Shown in pieces: positions 1 to 8,275 of a stretch of DNA of 64,000 nucleotides; position 1 is the stretch's first letter; each line of letters starts with the position of its first letter. Made by a program: the position numbers and the translations under genes. The DNA comes from Phycisphaera sp. (GTDB lineage Bacteria > Planctomycetota > Phycisphaerae > Phycisphaerales > UBA1924): contig CP098402.1 in NCBI GenBank assembly GCA_025916675.1, positions 1,483,205-1,547,204 of the forward strand, read 5' to 3'. Under the pieces are notes generated by a model, which was not told where the DNA came from, made no database searches, and saw only the letters and a program-made list of their open reading frames with translations.

Positions 1-610
1 CAAGGCAGACTACGAGCACCTTCTGATCGCCCCCACCACCATGCGGCCGCGCTTCGAGGAACTCATCGACGCAGAGATCGAGAACGCCAAAGCCGGCAAG
101 CCCGCGCGCATCTTCGCGAAGCTCAACTCGATGGAAGATCGCAAGATCACCACGAAGCTCTACGAGGCATCGCAGGCGGGCGTCCAGGTCGACCTGTGCG
201 TGCGCGGCTTCTGCTGCCTGCGGCCGGGCGTGCCGGGCTTGAGCGAGAACATCCGCGTGGTCTCGGTTGTGGGCCGCTTCCTCGAGCACTCCCGCGTCTT
301 CTACTTTGCTGGCGGCTACGACGACCCGCTCAAGGGCCACTGGTACTTCGGCAGCGCCGACTGGATGTACCGCAACCTCAACAACCGCCTCGAAGCGATC
401 AGCCCGATCTACGACACCACGGCACGCAAACGCCTGCACGAGGCCATGCGAGCCAATCTCGATGACAAGGCGTACGCGTGGGACCTCCAGCCCGACGGCA
501 CCTACCAGCGCCGCGAACGTACCGGCCAGGGCACGTTTGCCACGCTCATGCGCACCACGCAGAAGGCCCACGCCGCCGCGCTGGCAGAGATGAACGAGCA
601 GGACGCCTGA
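1..610 (+). CDS. ppk1: Polyphosphate kinase, C-terminal part (cut by window edge)
   Basis: The reading frame is open from base 2, so the gene begins before the window and only about the last 200 residues are seen. PPK1 makes inorganic polyphosphate from ATP at the inner membrane. The visible part starts with a YEHLLIAPTTMR segment and continues with RIFAKLNSMEDRKI, DLCVRGFCCLRPG and RFLEHSRVFYF, which are the conserved blocks of the C-terminal PPK1 domains, including the conserved His of the LEHSR block. An ATG at 41 is internal and is not the start. The stop is separated by only three bases from the NeuB-type gene, so the two are probably co-transcribed. Confidence 0.95.
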   Translation, partial: KADYEHLLIAPTTMRPRFEELIDAEIENAKAGKPARIFAKLNSMEDRKITTKLYEASQAGVQVDLCVRGFCCLRPGVPGLSENIRVVSVVGRFLEHSRVFYFAGGYDDPLKGHWYFGSADWMYRNLNNRLEAISPIYDTTARKRLHEAMRANLDDKAYAWDLQPDGTYQRRERTGQGTFATLMRTTQKAHAAALAEMNEQDA

Positions 611-613
611 TCG

Positions 614-1678
614 ATGCGCATCGGCGACCGCACGATCGATCTGGAGCACCCGCCCTACGTCATCGCCGAACTGGGCGTCAACCACGACGGCTCACCCGAC
701 CAGCTTATGGCCCTCGTACACGCCGCTGCGGCTGCCAAAGCGGACGCCATCAAGCTCCAGCTCTTCACCGCCGGCGACCTGCTCTCCGATGCCGCCTCGC
801 TGGCCGAATACCAGAAAGACGCCGGCGAACACGACCCACGTGCGATGCTCCGCCGGCTCGAACTTTCAATCGAGATTGCCAACCAAGCCATCGACCTCGC
901 GCATGACCTTGGCTTGCACGCCATCGCCACCGTCTTCGATCTGCCACTCGTACCGATCGCCGACCGACTCCCCCTCGACGCCTACAAGACCGCCTCGCCG
1001 GACCTCGTCCATATGCCGCTACTCGAGGCCCTGATCGCTACGAACAAGCCGCTCATCATCAGCACGGGCGCTGCTTCACGAGAAGAAGTCCAGCGCGCCG
1101 TCGGCTGGCTCGCCCCCGTCCGGCAGCGCACGGCCCTGCTCCAATGCGTCAGCAGCTATCCCACGCCACCCGAGCACGCCGCGGTCGCCGCCGTGCAAGA
1201 CATAGCCGACATCTTCATGGGCCCGGTTGGGTACAGCGACCACACCACGGCCATCGACACCGGCGCGCTGGCCGTCTCGCTCGGCGCTCGCGTTCTCGAA
1301 AAGCACCTCAGCCTCGACCGCACGTTGCCCGGCCCTGACCACGCCGCCTCGATCGAGCCCGATGGGCTCACCGAGTACGTCCGCCTCGCACGAGCCGCAT
1401 TCGATGGCTCATGGAACGCCAAGCCCGACGACGAACGCCTTGGCCCGCCCACGAAATTCCTGCTGCCCATCGAGGCCGACGTCCGCCAGGTCGCCCGCCG
1501 CAGCATCGTTGCCGCGCGAGATCTGCCCGCCGGGCACGTCCTCACGCTGGACGACCTCGCCTTTAAGCGCCCCGGCGGCGGCCTCGAACCCTGGCAGGCC
1601 GACCTACTCCTCGGCAAGCCGCTCGAGTTCCCCGTCGCCGCCGATCGTGCGATCATGCCGGACGACGTAATCGACTGA
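614..1678 (+). CDS. NeuB-type nonulosonic acid synthase
   Basis: This 354-residue protein is a sialic, legionaminic or pseudaminic acid synthase: it condenses phosphoenolpyruvate with a six-carbon amino sugar to give a nine-carbon acid. The TIM-barrel part shows AELGVNHDG (about 18-26), KLQLF, YKTASPDL, IISTG, QCVSSYPTP, GYSDHT and EKHLSLDRTLPGPDH. The C-terminal 65 residues form the SAF (antifreeze-like) domain expected in NeuB. It starts three bases after the ppk1 stop. A CMP-sugar synthetase and a Maf flagellin glycosyltransferase lie at the other end of the window and could use its product. Which sugar it makes cannot be read from sequence alone. Its 3' end overlaps the opposing gene by 75 bases. 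Confidence 0.88.
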   Translation: MRIGDRTIDLEHPPYVIAELGVNHDGSPDQLMALVHAAAAAKADAIKLQLFTAGDLLSDAASLAEYQKDAGEHDPRAMLRRLELSIEIANQAIDLAHDLGLHAIATVFDLPLVPIADRLPLDAYKTASPDLVHMPLLEALIATNKPLIISTGAASREEVQRAVGWLAPVRQRTALLQCVSSYPTPPEHAAVAAVQDIADIFMGPVGYSDHTTAIDTGALAVSLGARVLEKHLSLDRTLPGPDHAASIEPDGLTEYVRLARAAFDGSWNAKPDDERLGPPTKFLLPIEADVRQVARRSIVAARDLPAGHVLTLDDLAFKRPGGGLEPWQADLLLGKPLEFPVAADRAIMPDDVID

Positions 1679-2977
1679 CCCCGCGACGGCCAGCCCCATC
1701 AGCAGCATCCACATCGCCAGCACGTGCGTGTTCATGTGCATGACCTCGAACGTGCACGCCACAAACAACCCCAGGAGCGCCCACGGCACGGCGGCGGCAT
1801 ACGGGTGCTGGTGCCGCCGCATCACCCACGCGATTCGGGCCAGCATCAGCAGCACCGCCGCGTACAACCCGAAACCGATGATGCCGGTATTGGCCAGCGG
1901 CTGGAGCAGCGTGTTGTGCGGGTGCGGCCCGGTATGGGTCCGATCGGCCGGATCGATCCCGCGCTTCTCAAGGTTCGCTTCCACCCAGGGCTGGTAGCCG
2001 CCCTCGCCCGTGCCACCAACAGGATGGTCCGCGAACGCCTGCACGGCCCACCACATGAGCAAGAGCCTCGTGCCCGTGAACGAGGAGAAGTCCTTCTCCT
2101 CGAACACCTGCCGCAACTCCTCGCGGGCTTCCATCGCCCGCGGCGCCGCAACCTTCCAGCCGGCTGCGGCACCGGCTCCGAGCACCACGACGGAAACCAC
2201 CGAGGCCACAACCGCGCGCCTGGCCGTCCATCGCACTTTCCACACGCCTACGGCGCACGCCAGCAGCACCAGCCCCGCCGCCGCGATCCACGCCCCGCGC
2301 GTGCCTGTCGCCAGGATCGCCGCCAGGGTAATGAGCGTCCCGACCGCCCCCATCACCACCCAATGGCGCCGACCATACAGCATCGCCGCAAGGTGTAGTC
2401 CAAGGGCCGCGCACAGATTCGTGCCCCCGGCCACCGGCTCGTTCCAGCCCGCGTTGCGGTTTGGCATGCGGTCCCACTGCGGCAGCCACTCCATCCCCGC
2501 CCGACTCAGCCCGTGGCTGACTTGTGACAGGTTGTACACGAAGAAGCCACCAACGACACCGACCGCGAGCGTCCCGACCATCGGCGCGAGTGGCAGCAGG
2601 AACGGGATGTTCCAGATGAACCGCAGCTTATCGATCCGATCCACACCGGCAGCAAGATCGGGCGACCAGATGAGGGAGAGCGCCCGCCACGCCGTCCACG
2701 CGACCAATGCCAGGAATAGCGGGTGGGCAAGCCCCATCACGACCGCCCGCCAGATCCAAGGCAAGCGCACAAAGGTCATAATCCAGAGCAACGCGCCGCC
2801 GGCCTCAACGTACGTCGTCCGCCCGCTCACGCAGACCATCCACCCCAGCGCCCCGAGCAGGTGGATCCACCACAACCACCGCGGCCCGCCCCGGGCACGC
2901 TCCAGGGCATCGCGGGCGTAGTCCTTGGAGAAGAACCCCAGAACCAGGCGTTCGGTCAAACTTATGGATGCCGCCAA
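1604..2977 (-). CDS. O-antigen ligase / Wzy-like polymerase membrane protein
   Basis: This is a polytopic membrane protein of about 457 residues with roughly ten hydrophobic segments, an RGAW motif after a TGT sequence, and a large hydrophilic loop near the C-terminus containing GPHPHNTLLQPLANTG. This layout is that of the Wzy_C/WaaL family, which joins or polymerises lipid-linked glycans on the outer face of the inner membrane. The frame is open further upstream, but the TTG at 2977 has an AAAGGA sequence six bases before it, and the upstream residues are low-quality, so TTG is chosen. It converges on the NeuB-type gene with a 75-base antisense overlap. Whether it is a ligase or a polymerase is not resolved. 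Confidence 0.8.
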   Translation of the reverse strand: MAASISLTERLVLGFFSKDYARDALERARGGPRWLWWIHLLGALGWMVCVSGRTTYVEAGGALLWIMTFVRLPWIWRAVVMGLAHPLFLALVAWTAWRALSLIWSPDLAAGVDRIDKLRFIWNIPFLLPLAPMVGTLAVGVVGGFFVYNLSQVSHGLSRAGMEWLPQWDRMPNRNAGWNEPVAGGTNLCAALGLHLAAMLYGRRHWVVMGAVGTLITLAAILATGTRGAWIAAAGLVLLACAVGVWKVRWTARRAVVASVVSVVVLGAGAAAGWKVAAPRAMEAREELRQVFEEKDFSSFTGTRLLLMWWAVQAFADHPVGGTGEGGYQPWVEANLEKRGIDPADRTHTGPHPHNTLLQPLANTGIIGFGLYAAVLLMLARIAWVMRRHQHPYAAAVPWALLGLFVACTFEVMHMNTHVLAMWMLLMGLAVAGSVDYVVRHDRTIGGDGELERLAEE

Positions 2978-3140
2978 GGGTATTCCTTTATTTGACCACG
3001 CCGCCGCGTCATCTCGGGGCCATAACCTGCCGGAATGCAACGAACCCAGCCGTTGTTCGTACAATAGTGCATCGGGGGATCCTCGCCGGCCGACTGTTCT
3101 GTCGGGCTGTGGTCGCATCCCAGCGAAGGAGGCATCGATC

Positions 3141-4883
3141 ATGCAAGCCGTCCACCGCGTCGTCCGCAAGGCCTCGCTCCGGCTGTTCGTCCGCCTGTTC
3201 CTGCAGCGGCTGGCGGTCACGACCTTCCTCGCCGTGCTGGGCGTGCTGGCCGCAAAGATCGGCTTCTGGATGGCCGGCATAGGGCTCGACGTGGTGGCCA
3301 CGATTGCCATCGCCGCCGGTGCCGCTGTTGCTTCCGCCGCGATCTGGTCGCTCATCACCCGCCCACGCGGCGTTGCCGTCGCCCGGGCCATCGACGAAGC
3401 CGCCGGTCTTCGCGAGAGCCTGAGCACCGCGTGGCTCTACGAGACCCAGACCGATCCCTGGTCGGCCGCCGTCCGCACCGATGCCGACCGCCGCGCGACC
3501 GGGGTCGACGTGCGCGCCGCGCTGCCGCTCACCCTCACCAAGCTGTGGAAGGCACCGCCCATCGCTGCGGTCGCCGTTGCGATCATCTGGTTCGTGCTGC
3601 CAGCCACCAGCCCCGACATCTTCGGCTGGCTCGAGAAGGAAGAGCAGCAGGCCAAGGCCGACCAGGAAATGGAAGAGGCCCAGGTCGCCATCAAGGTCGC
3701 CGAAGAGATCGCCCAGAAGGTAGCCGAAGCGACCGGCCAGCCCCTCGACCAATTCAACCCCGAGCAGAACCCCGAGCTCCAAACGCCCCAAGCCATGCGC
3801 ATGGCGGCCCTCGACAAGCTGACCCAGGCCGAGAAGGCCCTGAAGGACGAGGTCGAGAAGGGCGATGCCGCCATGAAGCTTGAGGCCATGCGCCGCGAGC
3901 TCAGCCGCATGAAGCAGCCAGGCCCCGGCCCGGCCGAGAACATGGCGCGTGAGCTGGCCAAGGGCGACTTCAAGGCCGCCCAGAAGGAGCTCGACGAACT
4001 CGCCAAGCAGATCGATAGCGGCGAACTCGACGAGGCCACACAACAACAGTTGGCCGAGCAGCTCAAGAACATGCAGGCCCAGCTCGAGCAGATCGCCAAG
4101 GACAAGTCTTCGCTCGAGCAGGCGCTCCAGCAGGCGGGCATGGACAAGCAGCAGGCGCAGCAACTCGCCCAGCAGATGGCCCAGAACGCCAACAACCCCC
4201 AGCAGATGCAGCAAGCCATGCAGCAGGCGATGCAGAACATGCAGAACCTGACGCCCGCCCAGAAGCAGCAACTCATGCAGCAGGCCCAGCAGATGGCCCT
4301 GGCATGCCAGGCCTGCCAGGGCATGGGAGACAAGATGGGCCAGATGGCCCAGGCCGCGATGCAGCCCGGCCAGGGCGGCGCGGGCGAGGCCTCGGCCGGC
4401 ATGCTGAGCCAGATGGAAATGATGCAGATGGAGCAGATGGCCGCTCAGGCCATGCTCGCCCAGACGCAGAGCCAGATGCAGTCCATGTGCCAGGGCGGCG
4501 CGCTCGCCGCGTTGCAGGGCAGCAAGACCGGCACCGGGCCGATGGCCGGCGTCGGCTCGAACCACGCCACGGGTGATGAGACCGCTCCGGTCGAGGTCGA
4601 CCGCCAGGCCCAGCGCACGCCCACGCACCTGGGGCAGGGCCCGATCGTGGCCGAGCGCCTCGTGTATGGTGAGCTGGTCAAGGGCGAGTCGGTCGCCCAG
4701 TTTTCCAGCGCCGTGCAGGCCGCCAGCACCGGCGTGGCCGAGGCTATCGAAGATAACGTCGTGCCCATCGAGTGGCAGGAATCGCTGCAGGCCTACTTTG
4801 GCCGCTTGCAGAAACGGGCAGAGGTTGTGCAAGGCACAGCCCCGGCCAAGCCGGCCGAAGAGAAGCCCGAGGGTGGCAACTAA
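3141..4883 (+). CDS. Met/Gln-rich coiled-coil membrane protein, unknown function
   Basis: The function is not recognised. The 580-residue product begins with a basic segment and two adjacent hydrophobic helices (about 25-45 and 50-72), followed by a third (about 139-155). The remainder is a long charged and then Gln/Met-rich alpha-helical region, with EEAQVAIKVAEEIAQKVAE-type heptads giving way to repeats of QQMQQAM. Near residue 390 is a cysteine cluster, ACQACQGMG, and a further Cys lies in QSMCQGG. A perfect AAGGAGG sits eight bases before the ATG at 3141, so the open frame upstream of it is ignored. It is divergent from the O-antigen-ligase gene. The C-terminal 60 residues are Pro/Glu-rich. 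It could be a membrane-anchored scaffold; metal binding by the Met/Cys patch is speculation. Confidence 0.85.
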   Translation: MQAVHRVVRKASLRLFVRLFLQRLAVTTFLAVLGVLAAKIGFWMAGIGLDVVATIAIAAGAAVASAAIWSLITRPRGVAVARAIDEAAGLRESLSTAWLYETQTDPWSAAVRTDADRRATGVDVRAALPLTLTKLWKAPPIAAVAVAIIWFVLPATSPDIFGWLEKEEQQAKADQEMEEAQVAIKVAEEIAQKVAEATGQPLDQFNPEQNPELQTPQAMRMAALDKLTQAEKALKDEVEKGDAAMKLEAMRRELSRMKQPGPGPAENMARELAKGDFKAAQKELDELAKQIDSGELDEATQQQLAEQLKNMQAQLEQIAKDKSSLEQALQQAGMDKQQAQQLAQQMAQNANNPQQMQQAMQQAMQNMQNLTPAQKQQLMQQAQQMALACQACQGMGDKMGQMAQAAMQPGQGGAGEASAGMLSQMEMMQMEQMAAQAMLAQTQSQMQSMCQGGALAALQGSKTGTGPMAGVGSNHATGDETAPVEVDRQAQRTPTHLGQGPIVAERLVYGELVKGESVAQFSSAVQAASTGVAEAIEDNVVPIEWQESLQAYFGRLQKRAEVVQGTAPAKPAEEKPEGGN

Positions 4884-4894
4884 GCCTCCCCGGC

Positions 4895-6040
4895 TTACTC
4901 GGCAAGCACTCGATTTAACCACGCCGCCACGAGATCAATGAGCAAGGGCTCCATCGGATCTCCCGCTGTGGCGTATTCGGTGAGCAACCCAGTCTCGGCG
5001 TGTTGGAACAGGTGATTCGAGGTCTCCAACACCATCACGGCTGAATGGTTGTCGTTTGCCGCGCGGATGTGCTCAGACATCGGCTGCATGTTCTGCTCAG
5101 GCGCAACCTGCAGGTCACGCCCGCCGAAGATTGCGAGTACGGGAACCCTGGCAGAACCAAGATCCTCGGCCGGGTCGTAGCGCATGAAGTAAGCCATCCA
5201 TGTCTCTTGCATGGGCGCGAGCGCTTGGGCAATGGCGGTATCCATGATCTCGTCCGTCAGTGCGGCGGGGTCGGTTCCTGATAGACGCACGTTGAACTCG
5301 ATCGCGGCACGAGCCGCGTCACGTTGTTGCGCTTCGGTGCCTACGGCGACCGATCTGATCATCTCGGTCTGGAGTTGGTCCATCTCGTCGATCTGTTCGG
5401 GCGTTAGACCGGTTGGCTGGTGCTCGTCGGTCACGCGGAGGATCTTGTCGGACTGGTAGGCAAGCAACTCCCAGCCGATGACAGAGGGCGACGCGAGCAG
5501 CACCGCAGCGGCGGGCACCTTGTTCTGGCCCAGCAGTTTGGCCGTCACCAGGCCGCCAGTGCTATGGCCGCACACGATGATCTTGGACGCGTCGACGGCT
5601 GGATGCGCAGCCAGGTAATCCACTGCGGCTGCGGCATCGATGGCGAAGTCGACTGTGGTCGATCCCGCGAACGATCCGGTGCTCTTGCCGATACCAATGC
5701 CCAGCGTGCCGCGATCGTCGTATCGAAGCACGGCGTAGCCATGCTCGACGAGGCCCTCGGCCAGCACCTTGAAGGGCTTCTTGCCCATGAGCGACTCGTC
5801 GCGGTCCTGCGGCCCCGAGCCGGTAATCAGGACCACGCCGGCCACGGGCCTCTCGGGCGTGGCCCCCGCGGGGAGCAATATCGTCCCGGCCAGCACCACG
5901 TCCTGGTCCTCGACGGCGATCTCGACCTCCTGAGACTGGGCCGGTGCCGGTCGCTCTTGGTCCTGGACACGCCCGGACGCGGACTGGATCCCTAAAACAA
6001 GGAAGCCGGCGAGCAGCGGTAGGGTACGAGTTCTCTTCAT
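4895..6040 (-). CDS. Secreted alpha/beta hydrolase
   Basis: A 381-residue protein with an N-terminal signal peptide (KRTRTLPLLAGFLVLG then a cleavable AxA-like region). It contains the alpha/beta-hydrolase core with VLITGSGPQDRDE (oxyanion region), the nucleophile elbow GHSTGG, a catalytic-acid loop IFGGRDLQV and a catalytic-His segment TSNHLFQHA. The GSGPQDRD variant is common in exported serine esterases of environmental bacteria. The substrate is unknown. It converges with the preceding Met/Gln-rich gene (11-base gap) and lies downstream of the DUF4139 gene on the same strand with a 51-base gap, so it may share a transcript with it. Confidence 0.87.
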   Translation of the reverse strand: MKRTRTLPLLAGFLVLGIQSASGRVQDQERPAPAQSQEVEIAVEDQDVVLAGTILLPAGATPERPVAGVVLITGSGPQDRDESLMGKKPFKVLAEGLVEHGYAVLRYDDRGTLGIGIGKSTGSFAGSTTVDFAIDAAAAVDYLAAHPAVDASKIIVCGHSTGGLVTAKLLGQNKVPAAAVLLASPSVIGWELLAYQSDKILRVTDEHQPTGLTPEQIDEMDQLQTEMIRSVAVGTEAQQRDAARAAIEFNVRLSGTDPAALTDEIMDTAIAQALAPMQETWMAYFMRYDPAEDLGSARVPVLAIFGGRDLQVAPEQNMQPMSEHIRAANDNHSAVMVLETSNHLFQHAETGLLTEYATAGDPMEPLLIDLVAAWLNRVLAE

Positions 6041-6091
6041 ACCTCGAGTATACCGCAGCCCGAGCCGACCACTCGTTGGGACGTCACAGGC

Positions 6092-8137
6092 TTACTCCAC
6101 ACTCAGCTTCTCGAAGTACGCCCGCCGCTCGGCTTCGGCCTGCTCGATGGCCTTGCGCGTTTGCTCGGCTTCGGTATTGAGCGAGGCCAGTTGGTCCTCC
6201 TGCTCGGTCAGCGTATTGAGGTAGCGACGGTAGAGATCGGTGGTCTTGTCGATGGCCTGCATGTTCTGGCGGATGCGGCCCTGGTCGCTCTGGATAGCGC
6301 TGACCTGCTGGGTGATGCGGTTGAGCTTGCCGCGTAGGTCGGCCACGTTCTTGTTGAGCTTCGCGCCCATGCGCAACGCCTCGATCAACGCGTCGCTGGC
6401 CTGCCCGCCGCCGCGGGTCACCTGCTCGATGAGGTTGGGCAGGTCGCTGTCGATCAGGCCGTAGCGTGATGATTCGGTGCGCCGCTCGACGACCTTGAGC
6501 TCAAGCTTCTTGCCCGCGTCGACGGTACGCTCGAAGCGGACCTTGCCGTCGTCGCTCTTGGCGCCGTTGGTCGGCTCGACCAGATCCCACCCACCCATCG
6601 GCTGGTGCTCGATGATGACGGTCCGCTGCTTCTGGGCTTCATTCCGCAGGGTGTAGGTGTTGGTGATGGTGCGGACATAGCTGGTGTGGAGGTAGCCGTT
6701 GGTGATGCGGTACGTCGCGCGCGAGCTGCTGGAGTTCTGGGCCTGCTGGGCCTTGAGATCCATATCGATCGCGTAGGCCAGCATCCGCTCGGCCTTCATG
6801 GGCACGAAACCGACCATCGCATCACCGGCGTAGGCACCGTCGTATACCGCCACCGGCCCGCTGATAAGCGGGGCGCTGGTGGTGTTGGTCAGCTCGACGC
6901 CCAGCATGGGCTGGCCGCCCTCGCTGGGGGTGTAGATGCTGATCTTGCGAGCGTCGACCCGCTCGGTGAGCATCGGGATCATCGCGCTCTGCTGGCGGTC
7001 GAGGTCGATGGGGTTCTCGATGCGGAGCACGACCGATTCGCCCACCTGGACGGCGGAGGCCATGCTGGAAGCGGAGGCGAAGAAGGCTTCCGCCGTGTCC
7101 ATCGAGAGCCCCAGGCTGCTTTGCCCGCTCCGTCGAGATTCGGCTGCTGGAGACGACGGTGTAGGCAGCCCACGGCCTCTGACCGAATCCCTCATCTCGC
7201 GTTGTTCCAACCGCAACATCTCGCCACCAGCGTACAACTTCGGCCTTGCCATTGCTCCGGCGGGCACGGGAATCTCCGGCCGCTCCGCGAACAGTGGCGT
7301 CTGCAGGTCCATCGTGAAACCCACCGGCTGGCTGGCGACCAGCGACAGGTCGATGCCGCGCCAGTCCTCCTCGGTCGTATTCTCGACGATGGCCCACGCC
7401 TGGAGGATCGGCTCGTTGCGTTGGTTCAGCACGAGGCGATACGCCGGTTTCCACACGGGCATCTCGTGGACGTAGCTGACCAGCAGCTCACGCTCGCCAT
7501 CGCCGGTGGTCGAGACCTCGACGGTGCGGATGTTCTCGTCGCGCTCCTGGGCGAGGATCTCGAGCGCACGCTCGATGTCGTCCTTGAGCCGCTCGTCGAG
7601 GAACTCGAGGTTGATGATGTCGTCCAGGTCGATGCGCTTGATGCCCGCGCCGGTGAAGATCGTGACGGCGTAGGTCTGTACGGCCTTGTCGCCCTCGGCC
7701 CGCTGCACGGTCTCGACGCTGGTGATGGTGCCGCTGGCGGTGCTGTCAGCGGTCTGGACCTTGACCCGTGCGCCTCGCAGGCGGCCGAGCAGTTCGGCCA
7801 TCGAGGGGTTGTCGGCCAGGTTCACGCCGAAGCTGGCCAGGCGGCGTTCGATGGGCTCGCGCGAGCCATAGCTGATGGCCCCAACCGTGCCGCCGCCGCC
7901 ATCGAGGACGACCAAGCTCTTGAGCAGGTCGTTGAGTTGGCCCTGATCGACGCGGAGGTAGACGTTGGCGTCGCCGTTGATCTCGCCCACGCGCTCGAAG
8001 CTGCCCACGCCCGATCGGTACAGCGTAATGGCGGTGATGGGCAGGTCCTGGGCCTCGTCCTGGCCGAGGGCCAGCGAGGCCGGCATGGCAAGGCCGGCGA
8101 ACAGGGCGAGGCTGAGGCAGGTGCGGGTGGCGGGCAT
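6092..8137 (-). CDS. Secreted DUF4139 domain protein
   Basis: The 681-residue product starts with a signal peptide (about 1-25). It carries an N-terminal beta-rich domain (ITAITLYRSGVGSFER) and a central DUF4139 signature, with SYVHEMPVWKPAYRL, AWAIVENTTEEDW and LVASQPVGFTMDLQ around residues 220-290. The last 90 residues are a predicted coiled coil (repeated LxxxLNTEAEQ-like heptads). DUF4139 proteins are exported or periplasmic and have no settled function. GGAGGA lies six bases before the ATG at 8137. The gene is divergent from the FAD/Fe-S dehydrogenase at 8276. A Ser/Arg-rich linker around residues 310-350 separates the two beta modules. Confidence 0.85.
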   Translation of the reverse strand: MPATRTCLSLALFAGLAMPASLALGQDEAQDLPITAITLYRSGVGSFERVGEINGDANVYLRVDQGQLNDLLKSLVVLDGGGGTVGAISYGSREPIERRLASFGVNLADNPSMAELLGRLRGARVKVQTADSTASGTITSVETVQRAEGDKAVQTYAVTIFTGAGIKRIDLDDIINLEFLDERLKDDIERALEILAQERDENIRTVEVSTTGDGERELLVSYVHEMPVWKPAYRLVLNQRNEPILQAWAIVENTTEEDWRGIDLSLVASQPVGFTMDLQTPLFAERPEIPVPAGAMARPKLYAGGEMLRLEQREMRDSVRGRGLPTPSSPAAESRRSGQSSLGLSMDTAEAFFASASSMASAVQVGESVVLRIENPIDLDRQQSAMIPMLTERVDARKISIYTPSEGGQPMLGVELTNTTSAPLISGPVAVYDGAYAGDAMVGFVPMKAERMLAYAIDMDLKAQQAQNSSSSRATYRITNGYLHTSYVRTITNTYTLRNEAQKQRTVIIEHQPMGGWDLVEPTNGAKSDDGKVRFERTVDAGKKLELKVVERRTESSRYGLIDSDLPNLIEQVTRGGGQASDALIEALRMGAKLNKNVADLRGKLNRITQQVSAIQSDQGRIRQNMQAIDKTTDLYRRYLNTLTEQEDQLASLNTEAEQTRKAIEQAEAERRAYFEKLSVE

Positions 8138-8275
8138 GGGTCTTCCTCCATGGAATCAGTGCGACGGTTCCGTACGGGCCTGTACGGACACCGGCACCTT
8201 TGGATCGACCGAGCGGGGGGTTCCCGTCCAGCGGAACCGTGCTTGTGACAGTCCCGTGACCCATACCCTGCACCG

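Noticed and set aside
3009-4922. 637-codon minus-strand frame opposite the Met/Gln-rich gene, rich in Leu/Gly/His
   Set aside because: It is a mirror of the biased CAG/ATG/GCC codons of the real gene, which has a perfect Shine-Dalgarno sequence and membrane helices.
6605-8248. 547-codon plus-strand frame
   Set aside because: It is antisense to the DUF4139 gene, has no recognisable motifs and only reflects the high GC content.
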